Source of the DNA: DATBRV01 sp036560145
Lineage (GTDB): Bacteria; Myxococcota_A; UBA9160; SMWR01
Length of the DNA stretch: 8,115 bases
NCBI GenBank assembly: GCA_036560145.1
Contig: DATBRV010000034.1
Location: forward strand, 1-8,115
Direction of reading: 5' to 3'
Position 1 is the first letter of the stretch; each line of letters opens with the position of its first letter. Below are positions 1-8,115 of this stretch, in pieces. Made by a program: the position numbers and the translations under genes. The notes beneath the pieces are model-generated. The model was not told where the DNA came from, did not search any database, and was given only the letters and a program-made list of their open reading frames with translations.

Positions 1-715
1 GGATCAGCTCGCCCGAGCCGGCGAAGCCGCCCGGCACCGCGATCTCGCCCACCTCCTTGAACTTCTCGAGCACCACCCCGTTCGAGGGAGCGCGCAGCAC
101 GGTGTCTTCGAGGTCGAGCTCGAGCGAGGCGATCCGCGCGATCAGCCGCTCCACCTCCGCCTGGGCGACGCTGAGCTGGTTCTGCTTCACGTCGAGATCG
201 GCCTCCGACGCGACGTTGCGGCTGCGCAGCTCCTCGGAGCGCACCAGCTCCTTGCGCCGCAAGTCCAGATTGGCGCGCGCCAGGTGCAGGCCCGCGCGCG
301 CCTCGCGCAGCGCCGCCGCGTAGTTGCGGTCGTCGAGGCGGACGAGCGCCTGCCCCGCCACCACCGCCTCGCCTTCGTCGACCAGGTACTCCTCGATGCG
401 CCCGGGAATCCGCACGCCGAGCGAGATGTAGCGATCGCCCGTTACCACGTAGCCCGAGCCCGTCAGCACGGCGCCGGATTGGCTCGCGCCGGGCGTCGAG
501 CGGGTGGCGTAGGCAAGCCTTACTTCTGGCGTGCGGCCGAGGGTCAGGCGCCAGGCGAGGAAGCTGCCGAGCAGGAAGACCAGCGCGATCGCGGCCGTCG
601 CCACGGGCTTCAGCCAGGGCGGGCGCGGCGCGGCCCCCCGGCGGCTGCGATCGATGCGCAGCGCCGCGAGCTGGTCGCGCACCGAGCCGCCCGGTTCGCC
701 GGCTGCGGGGCTCAC
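1..715 (-). CDS. HlyD/MacA-family periplasmic adaptor (membrane fusion protein) of an ABC exporter, C-terminus cut off by window edge
   Basis: Partial gene; the first 238 residues are visible. It should be the periplasmic adaptor linking the inner-membrane ABC permeases encoded upstream to an outer-membrane channel. Residues 1-36 are a basic, proline-rich cytoplasmic tail, and about 37-57 form one membrane anchor. Residues about 88-130 are the first half of a biotinyl-lipoyl-like domain, with the typical GRIEEYLVDEGEAVVAGQ stretch. Residues about 131-205 are a charged alpha-helical hairpin, and from about 206 the second lipoyl half begins (RAPSNGVV). The hairpin tip carries R159-x3-L163-x6-S170, the known TolC-docking pattern of AcrA/MacA-type adaptors. 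The GTG start overlaps the TGA stop of the preceding permease (GTGA), implying translational coupling; its own ribosome site is weak. A second GTG at codon 12, behind GGGCGG, is a possible alternative start. The family is clear, the substrate unknown. Confidence 0.93.
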   Translation of the reverse strand, partial: MSPAAGEPGGSVRDQLAALRIDRSRRGAAPRPPWLKPVATAAIALVFLLGSFLAWRLTLGRTPEVRLAYATRSTPGASQSGAVLTGSGYVVTGDRYISLGVRIPGRIEEYLVDEGEAVVAGQALVRLDDRNYAAALREARAGLHLARANLDLRRKELVRSEELRSRNVASEADLDVKQNQLSVAQAEVERLIARIASLELDLEDTVLRAPSNGVVLEKFKEVGEIAVPGGFAGSGELI

Positions 716-1887
716 GCCTTCCGCAGGGCCTCGACGGGCCGCAGCCGCGACGCGCGCAGCGCGGGGAAGATCCCGCCGACCAGGCCGATGAAGAGCGAGA
801 GCGCGAGCGCCATCCCGAGGTCGCGCACGCCGACGCGAAGCTGGATCACGTTGGTGGTGAAGGTCTGCGAGGCGAAGGCCACGCCGCCGAGCAGCAGCGA
901 GATCACGCGCCCGAGCCCCCAGGCGCCGGCGCCTCCCAGCACGAACCCGAGCAGCGCCACCACGATCGATTCGATCAGGAAGGAGCCGAGGATCGTCCCG
1001 CGCGAGAAACCGAGTGCGCGCAGCGTGCCGATCTCCGCGGTGCGCGCCTGCACGGCGGCGTACAGCGTGTTGGTCGCGCCGAAGGCTGCGCCCGTGCCGG
1101 CGAGCACCGCCAGCGCCACCACGATGTAGTAGAGCACGTTCGACGACTCCGCCTGCTTGGCGTAGTACTCGCGCTCGGGCGTCGCCTCCAGCGCGTAGCG
1201 CGGGTCGTCCCCGATCCGGCGCGCGAGCGCGTCCATGTCCGCTCCCTCCGCGACACGCACGCGCAGGCCGGAATACGGAACCGGGCGCTTGGCGTCGTTC
1301 GCGAGCTGTCGCACGTCGCACCAGACCTCGCTCTCGGTCGAGGTGCCGCCGCTCTCGAAGACCCCCACCACCTGCCAGGTGTTGCGGCCGAACTCGAGCG
1401 GAGAGCCGAGCTCGGCGCCGATGTAGCGGCCCTCGACGTTGCGGCCGATGATCACCTCGCCCGTCGAAGGCTCGAACATGCGCCCCTCGACGATCTTCAC
1501 CTCGTCGTGGACGGCGAGCGCGATCGGCTCGACGCCGCGCACCAGCACGTTCTCGCGCCCGCCGTTCTCCCTCATGAAGAATGGCTGCACCACGAGCTCC
1601 GGCGAGACCAGGGGATTGCCGGCCGCGTCGCGCTCGATGCCCTCGAAGAAGCGCACGTTCTGGTAGGCGTCGAGCGTGACCGCGCTCGAGCCGTCGTTGG
1701 TGGCGCCCTTGCGCATCACCACCAGGTTCCGCTCCGAGCCGGTCGTGACCAGCGTGCGCTCGAGGCTGGACACGAGCCCGGCGAACAGGGTGGTGGCGAG
1801 CACCACCAGCGCGATCACGCCGACCGTGAGCCCCGTGCGCAGGCGGCGCGCGGCGAGATTTCCGAGCGGATAGCGCAGCGGCAGCAC
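712..1887 (-). CDS. FtsX/MacB-type ABC transporter permease (second permease)
   Basis: A 391-residue inner-membrane permease of the MacB/FtsX (type VII ABC) superfamily without a fused ATPase. It has one N-terminal membrane helix (about 17-39) and a periplasmic MacB core-like domain (about 45-245). Three C-terminal helices follow (about 251-275, 300-335, 358-376). The cytoplasmic coupling segment ARTAEIGTLRALGFSR (281-296) and the C-terminal FPALRASRLRPVEALR (374-389) are family hallmarks. It begins with GTG three bases after the stop of the other permease. A GAGGTG ribosome site lies nine bases upstream of the start, inside that gene. The two permeases share layout but little sequence, so they probably pair as a heterodimer with one ATPase homodimer. 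The group resembles DevBCA, MacAB and LolCDE systems, but the substrate cannot be inferred. Confidence 0.95.
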   Translation of the reverse strand: MLPLRYPLGNLAARRLRTGLTVGVIALVVLATTLFAGLVSSLERTLVTTGSERNLVVMRKGATNDGSSAVTLDAYQNVRFFEGIERDAAGNPLVSPELVVQPFFMRENGGRENVLVRGVEPIALAVHDEVKIVEGRMFEPSTGEVIIGRNVEGRYIGAELGSPLEFGRNTWQVVGVFESGGTSTESEVWCDVRQLANDAKRPVPYSGLRVRVAEGADMDALARRIGDDPRYALEATPEREYYAKQAESSNVLYYIVVALAVLAGTGAAFGATNTLYAAVQARTAEIGTLRALGFSRGTILGSFLIESIVVALLGFVLGGAGAWGLGRVISLLLGGVAFASQTFTTNVIQLRVGVRDLGMALALSLFIGLVGGIFPALRASRLRPVEALRKA

Positions 1888-1890
1888 GGC

Positions 1891-3056
1891 TCAGAACACC
1901 TCGCGCAGGGTCGCGGCGACGCTCCGGCGCGCCGCGCCCCAGGACGGCACGATGCCCGAGATCATTCCCACGAAGAGCCCCAGGAAGACCCCCTGGACCA
2001 GGATCGCCTGCGTCACGATGAAGCTGCCGAGCGGCCCCAGCTGCGCATTCCAGCCTCCCGTCGCGATCTGACGCATCCCGAGCGTGAGCCCGAGCGAGCC
2101 GAGGGCGCCCGCGGCGCCGGCCAGGGTGCAAAGCAGCACCGCCTCCGCCACCAGCATCCCGAAGATCAAGCGCCGGCTGAAGCCGAGGGCCTTCAGGATC
2201 GCGATCTCGCCGAAGCGCTCGCGCACCGCCATGCTCGCGGTGTTGGCGGCGATGAAGACGATGCAGAGCGCCACCACGCCCGTCACCAGCAGGATCACGA
2301 CGACGAAGCCCTCGAGCAGCGTGAAGAAGCTCTTGAAGTAGCTCTTCTCGGTCTCGGAGGCGGTCTCCGCCTCGCTGTTGCGAAACATGTCGTCGATCTC
2401 GCGCATCAGCGGATCCACGCGCGCGCGGTCGTCCACCCGGAACCAGATGGTGCCGAGAACGTCGAGGCCCGACCCGCTCGCGCGCAGCGCCTGCTCGAGG
2501 TACTCGCGCTGGAACCAGAAGTGCGGGGCGCGCGCGTTGGGGATCTCGCCCACGATCCGGAAGGTGAGGTCGATCGGGTAGAGCGTGCCCTTCAGCGTGA
2601 CGAGATCGCCGATCTTCCAGTCGTATTTGTCGAGCGTGCCGCGCCCGACGATCGCCCCGTCCCGGTAGCGCCGGAAATCCTCGAGCGCCTTCGGATCGAT
2701 CTTCCAGTCCGCCCAGACCACGCCGATCTGATCGGGCTCGACTGCGAAGTTCGGGAAGGTGACGCCCTTCTCCACCTCGAAGACGCCCCCGAACCAGGTC
2801 CAGCTGGCGGCGCCCACCACGCCCGGGAGCGCCCGCACCTTCTGGAGATAGGAATAGGGAAGCGGGTAGACGAGGCCGGCCTCGTTGTGGACCACGACCC
2901 GCGAGTTCGAGGCGATGTCCTCCACGATCCGGTTGAGGCCCGCCGGCATGGTCTGGAGCAGGCAGACCAGCGCGATCGCGAGCGCGATGGCGCCGCCGGT
3001 CAGCAGGCTGCGCAGCTTGTTGCGGGTGAGATTGCGCCAGATGAAGGGGAGGAACT

Positions 3057-3060
<4 letters not shown>
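1891..3060 (-). CDS. FtsX/MacB-type ABC transporter permease (first permease)
   Basis: A 389-residue inner-membrane permease with the four-helix FtsX/MacB plan: helix 1 at about 17-38, a large periplasmic domain at about 42-245, then helices at about 251-273, 300-328 and 350-372. The coupling motif is RERFGEIAILKALGFSRR (280-297), very close to the family consensus. The periplasmic domain is rich in aromatic residues, especially Trp (W87, W89, W116, W119, W148, W182). The C-terminal tail VPSWGAARRSVAATLREVF (371-389) is a degenerate form of the usual P-x-x-R-A-S-R-L-x-P-x-E-A-L-R ending seen in the partner permease; it lacks the second proline. The ATG start overlaps the TGA of the ATPase gene (ATGA), with a purine-rich AAGGGGGG stretch just upstream as ribosome site. 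It probably forms a heterodimer with the downstream permease. Confidence 0.95.
1897..1902 (-). promoter_or_regulatory. Ribosome binding site for the second permease (GTG start)
   Basis: GAGGTG on the minus strand, nine bases before the GTG at 1887-1885. It lies within the last codons of the preceding permease gene and supports the non-ATG start. Confidence 0.6.
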
Positions 3061-3755
<695 letters not shown>

Positions 3756-3760
3756 TCCGT

Positions 3761-3765
3761 CTCCC
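3761..3765 (-). promoter_or_regulatory. Ribosome binding site supporting the TTG start of the ABC ATPase
   Basis: GGGAG on the minus strand, five bases before the TTG at 3755-3753. It lies in the 33-base gap after asnS. This site, with the ABC-type N-terminus that follows, decides for the rare TTG start. Confidence 0.7.
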
Positions 3766-3788
3766 GGCGGCGCGCGGGCGGAAGTCTA

Positions 3789-5170
3789 TCAGAACTCCGC
3801 GTAGCCCGGAACGCGCGGGAAGGGAATCACGTCCCGGATGTTGGCCATGCCGGTCATGAACTGCACCAGGCGCTCGAAGCCGAGGCCGAAGCCGGCGTGG
3901 GGAACCGAACCGTAGCGACGCAAGTCGAGATACCAGGCGTAGCGCTGCTCGGAGAGCCCGGCTTCGCGGATGCGTTCCCGCAGCATCGGCTCCCGGTGCT
4001 CGCGCTGCGAGCCGCCGATGATCTCGCCGATCTTCGGAACCAGCACGTCCATCGCGCGCACGGTGCGCCCGTCGTCGTTGCGGTACATGTAGAACGCCTT
4101 GATGCCCGCCGGATAGTCGGTGACGATCAGCGGCCGGCGCACGTGCTCCTCGGCGAGCCAGCGCTCGTGCTCGCTCTGGAGGTCCCGGCCCCACTCGACC
4201 GGAAACTCGAAGCTCTTGCCGCTGCGCTGAAGCCGCGCCACCGCCTCCGTGTAGGTCATGCTCTCGAAGGGCGCCTCGATCACGTGGCGCAGCGTCGCCA
4301 GCACCGTGTCGTCGATGCGCTGGTCGAAGAACGCCATGTCCTCGGGGCAGGCTTCCAGCACGCCGCGGATCACCGATTTGAGGAAGTCCTCGGCGGTCTG
4401 CATGTCGCCGGCCAGATCGCAGAAGGCCATCTCGGGCTCGACCATCCAGAACTCCGCCAGGTGACGGCTGGTGTTCGAGTTCTCGGCGCGGAAGGTGGGG
4501 CCGAAGGTGTAGACCCGGGTCATGGCCAGCGCGGCGATCTCGGCCTCGAGCTGGCCGGAGACGGTGAGGAAGGTCTCGCGGCCGAAGAAGTCGCGCGCGA
4601 AATCGACGCGCCCGGCCTCGTCGCGCGGCGGCGCGTTCGCGTCGAGCGTCGTGACCCGGAACATCTGGCCCGCGCCCTCGGCGTCCGAGGCGGTGATGAT
4701 CGGCGCGTGCAGGAGCAGGAAGCCGCGCTGCTGGAAGAATTCGTGGATGGCGCGCGCCGCCGCGCTGCGCACGCGCAGCACGGCGCCCAGCGTGTTCGTG
4801 CGCGGGCGCAGGTGCGCGATCGTGCGCAGGAACTCGAAGCCGTGCCGCTTCTTCTGGAGCGGATAGTCGTCGGCGACCTCGCCCACGCAGCTGATCGCGC
4901 CCACGCGCAGCTCGACCCGCTGCTCGCTCCCCGGCGACTCGACCAGCGTCCCGGTCGCCTCCACCGCGCAGCCGGTGCGCAGGCGCTTCACCTCGGACTC
5001 GTAGTTCGAAAGCTCCGGCGCGGCCACCAGCTGGAGGCCCGCGAGACAGGAGCCGTCGCTCAGCTCGAGGAACGAGACCTGCTTGCCGTGGCGCGCCGTG
5101 CGCAGCCAGCCCTGGACACGGACGCTGGCGCCCGGCGCGCCGCTCGCGAGGACCGCGCGGATCGAATCGA

Positions 5171-5174
<4 letters not shown>
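3789..5174 (-). CDS. asnS: Asparaginyl-tRNA synthetase (class II, AsnRS)
   Basis: A 461-residue cytoplasmic enzyme that charges tRNA-Asn with asparagine using ATP; the E. coli protein has 466 residues and looks colinear from memory. Residues about 15-105 form the N-terminal OB-fold anticodon-binding domain (VRVQGWLRTARHGKQVSFLEL). The class II catalytic core follows: motif 1 in the helix and strand around 144-161, motif 2 at 228-248 (FRAENSNTSRHLAEF then the EPE end), and motif 3 GFGLGFERL at 428-436. The segments EGAGQMFRVTTLD (166-178), FLTVSGQLEAE (202-212), DYPAGIKAFYMY (353-364) and IGEIIGGSQRE (382-392) are characteristic of AsnRS rather than AspRS. It starts at an ATG overlapping the ALDH stop (ATGA) and has no strong ribosome site, which suggests translational coupling. 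The frame stays open far upstream, but that part is only the antisense-like shadow of ALDH. Confidence 0.98.
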
Positions 5175-6601
<1,427 letters not shown>

Positions 6602-6605
6602 GGCA

Positions 6606-6610
6606 CTCCC
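6606..6610 (-). promoter_or_regulatory. Ribosome binding site for the aldehyde dehydrogenase
   Basis: GGGAG (within GGCGGGAG) on the minus strand, four bases before the ATG at 6601-6599. The spacing is slightly short but acceptable. It sets the start inside a frame that otherwise stays open for a further 485 codons upstream. Confidence 0.6.
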
Positions 6611-6631
6611 GCCGAAGAGGAAGGCACGGCC

Positions 6632-6637
6632 AGGAGG
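6632..6637 (+). promoter_or_regulatory. Ribosome binding site for the exported hypothetical protein
   Basis: A perfect AGGAGG on the plus strand, six bases before the ATG at 6644. It is the strongest ribosome site in the window and strongly supports this start over the in-frame ATGs at 6668 and 6683. Confidence 0.85.
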
Positions 6638-6643
6638 AGCAGG

Positions 6644-8115
6644 ATGCTGGAAATCGCGCGCAGGCGCATGTCCGGCGCGGCCATGCGCCGCGCCTACTTC
6701 GCCGCGGGCCTGCTCACCGCCTGCCTGGCCGTGGGCGCGAGCGGCGAGCCCCTCGCGCCCGAGCGGGTTCCCGAGCCTTTGCGGCCGTGGATCGATTGGG
6801 CGCTGCTCGGACACGAGAGCGAGCGCTGTCCATTTCTCCAGGGCTCGCCGGGCAGCGCCGAGTGCGTCTGGCCCGCGCGTCTCGAGCTCGCCCTCGGCGC
6901 GCGCCAGGGCAGCTTCGTGCAGCGCTGGCGCGTGCACGCGGATGCCTGGGTGCCCCTCCCCGGGGACGCGAAGCACTGGCCGCAGGCGGTACAGGTGGAC
7001 GGGCGGCCCGCGCCGGTGGTCGAATCGGGGGGACGCCCGAGCGTGCGCCTCGCGCGCGGCATCCACGACGTTCGCGGCGAGCTGGTCTGGGACGCGCTCC
7101 CCGAGCTGCTCCAGATCCCCGCCGAGACGGGCCTGCTCGCGGTCTCGCAGAACGGCGAGCCGGTAGCCTTTCCCAAGCGCGACGCGCAGGGACGCCTCTG
7201 GCTGCACACGGCGGCGGACGAGGGCGACGGCGCGGAGAGCCGCCTCGAGATCACCGTCCACCGCCGCGTCACGGACGAGATTCCGCTGCGCGTCACGACG
7301 CTGGTCCGGCTGGAGGTCTCGGGGCCCGCGCGCGAGGTGGTGCTGGGGCCTGCGCTGCCCGAAGGCGCGATTCCGATTTCGCTCTCGGCGCCTCTCCCGG
7401 CGCGGCTCGATCCGGACGGCAAGCTGCGCGTCCAGGTGCGGCCGGGCAGCTGGTTCATCGCGCTCGAGGCGCGAATGCCCGGTCCCGTGGAGGGCCTCGC
7501 GCTGCCCGCGCCGGACGGCCCCTGGGACGACCGCGAGGAGTGGGTTTTCGACGCGCGGCCGAGCCTGCGCCTGGTGACGATCGAAGGCGCGGTGAGCGTG
7601 GATCCGCAGCAGACGGAGCTCCCCGAGGGCTGGCGCGGGCTCCCGGCCTACGCGATGGAGCCGGGCTCGGCGCTCCGCTTCGTCACCAAGCGCCGCGGCG
7701 ACGCCGACCCGGCGCCGGATCGCCTCTCGCTCGCGCGCACCTTCTGGCTCGACTTCGACGGCGGCGGCTACACCGTGACGGATCGCATCGGCGGCGAGGT
7801 CGTCCGCAGCGACCGGCTCGGGATGGCGGCGGGCACCGAGCTCGGCCGCGTCGCGGTGAACGGCCAGGATCAGTTCATCACGCAGATCCCCGGCGAAGAG
7901 GGCCCAGGAGTCGAGATCCCGCGCGGCGGGATCGAGATCACAGCCGACAGCCGCATCGCCCGCGATGGCGCACCGATCTCCGCCGTCGGCTGGAACCAGG
8001 ACTTCCAGAGCGTCTCGGCGGAGCTCCAGCTGCCGCCGGGCTGGCGGCTGCTCCACGCCTCCGGCGTCGACGGCGTCTCCTGGACCTGGGTGACGCGCTG
8101 GTCGCTGCTCGATCT
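6644..8115 (+). CDS. Large exported protein of unknown function, C-terminus beyond window edge
   Basis: The frame is open for 490 codons to the window edge with no stop. I do not recognise the family. Residues 1-34 form an export signal: basic start (RRR at 6-8, RR at 15-16), hydrophobic core (about 17-31) and a possible signal peptidase cut after ASG (32-34). L24-T25-A26-C27 also fits a lipobox, so a lipoprotein is possible. The mature part has only two cysteines, C62 and C74 (RCPFLQGSPGSAECVW), likely a disulfide. The rest is rich in Gly, Pro, Trp and alternating hydrophobic residues, suggesting stacked beta domains. It has no membrane helix and no catalytic motif I can name. The last residues visible (WTWVTRWSLLD) could lead into a membrane segment just past the edge; that is a guess. 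Codon use is as G/C-rich as its neighbours. Transcribed divergently from ALDH. Confidence 0.85.
   Translation, partial: MLEIARRRMSGAAMRRAYFAAGLLTACLAVGASGEPLAPERVPEPLRPWIDWALLGHESERCPFLQGSPGSAECVWPARLELALGARQGSFVQRWRVHADAWVPLPGDAKHWPQAVQVDGRPAPVVESGGRPSVRLARGIHDVRGELVWDALPELLQIPAETGLLAVSQNGEPVAFPKRDAQGRLWLHTAADEGDGAESRLEITVHRRVTDEIPLRVTTLVRLEVSGPAREVVLGPALPEGAIPISLSAPLPARLDPDGKLRVQVRPGSWFIALEARMPGPVEGLALPAPDGPWDDREEWVFDARPSLRLVTIEGAVSVDPQQTELPEGWRGLPAYAMEPGSALRFVTKRRGDADPAPDRLSLARTFWLDFDGGGYTVTDRIGGEVVRSDRLGMAAGTELGRVAVNGQDQFITQIPGEEGPGVEIPRGGIEITADSRIARDGAPISAVGWNQDFQSVSAELQLPPGWRLLHASGVDGVSWTWVTRWSLLD

Larger units (their letters stand above)
6602..6643. other. Divergent intergenic region, 42 bases, holding two opposed ribosome binding sites
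   Basis: This is the only gap between the minus-strand ALDH-asnS-exporter run and the plus-strand exported-protein gene. It holds one ribosome site for each direction and little else. No convincing -35/-10 pair was found here or in the adjoining 5' ends of the two genes; a TTGCCG at 6567-6572 on the plus strand lacks a properly spaced -10 partner. Promoters for both directions probably overlap the opposite coding sequence. Confidence 0.75.

Noticed and set aside
284..1129. Plus-strand open frame of 281 codons across the adaptor/permease junction
   Set aside because: Antisense shadow; the minus strand carries the adaptor and permease with recognisable domains.
3756..3788. Possible terminator or promoter between asnS and the ABC ATPase
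   Set aside because: Only 33 bases, with no stem-loop followed by a T-run and no -35/-10 pair; it holds just the ATPase ribosome site.
6602..8056. Apparent 485-residue N-terminal extension of the aldehyde dehydrogenase
   Set aside because: It is the antisense of the divergent exported-protein gene, lacks domains, and ALDH homology and a ribosome site begin at 6601.

Overview
The window is very GC-rich (well above 60% by eye), densely coding bacterial DNA with strong G/C third-position bias. It has short Shine-Dalgarno sites, GTG and TTG starts and overlapping stop/start codons. The HlyD-type adaptor with a TolC-docking motif and the exported protein point to a Gram-negative (diderm) bacterium. 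The style fits a high-GC proteobacterium, or a Myxococcota- or Desulfobacterota-like lineage, but nothing here fixes the taxon. I saw no RNA gene, CRISPR array, insertion sequence or phage gene, and no stretch over 300 bases lacks a gene.

Minus strand, in order of transcription (right to left): an NAD(P)-dependent aldehyde dehydrogenase (5171-6601), asparaginyl-tRNA synthetase asnS (3789-5174), an ABC ATPase (3057-3755), two different FtsX/MacB-type permeases (1891-3060 and 712-1887), and the N-terminal 238 residues of a HlyD/MacA-type periplasmic adaptor (1-715, running off the left edge). Junctions are very tight: ATGA overlaps for ALDH/asnS and ATPase/permease, a 3-base gap between the permeases, a GTGA overlap into the adaptor, and only 33 bases between asnS and the ATPase. 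This looks like one six-gene operon. The last four genes make a MacAB/DevBCA-like tripartite exporter with a free-standing ATPase and a probable permease heterodimer. The adaptor carries the R-x3-L-x6-S hairpin-tip motif that docks onto TolC-type outer-membrane channels. The substrate cannot be read from the sequence.

Plus strand: from 6644 to the right edge runs a divergent, incomplete gene of at least 490 codons with a textbook ribosome binding site. It encodes a large exported protein (signal peptide or lipobox, two cysteines only in the mature part, many Trp and Gly/Pro, predicted beta-rich) that I cannot assign to a family. It is the least explained part of the window. Only 42 bases separate it from the ALDH gene, and both ribosome binding sites lie inside them, so each promoter probably overlaps the opposite gene.

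In short: ordinary housekeeping and metabolic genes joined to an exporter operon, plus one unrecognised exported protein. I found no convincing evidence of a wholly new system.
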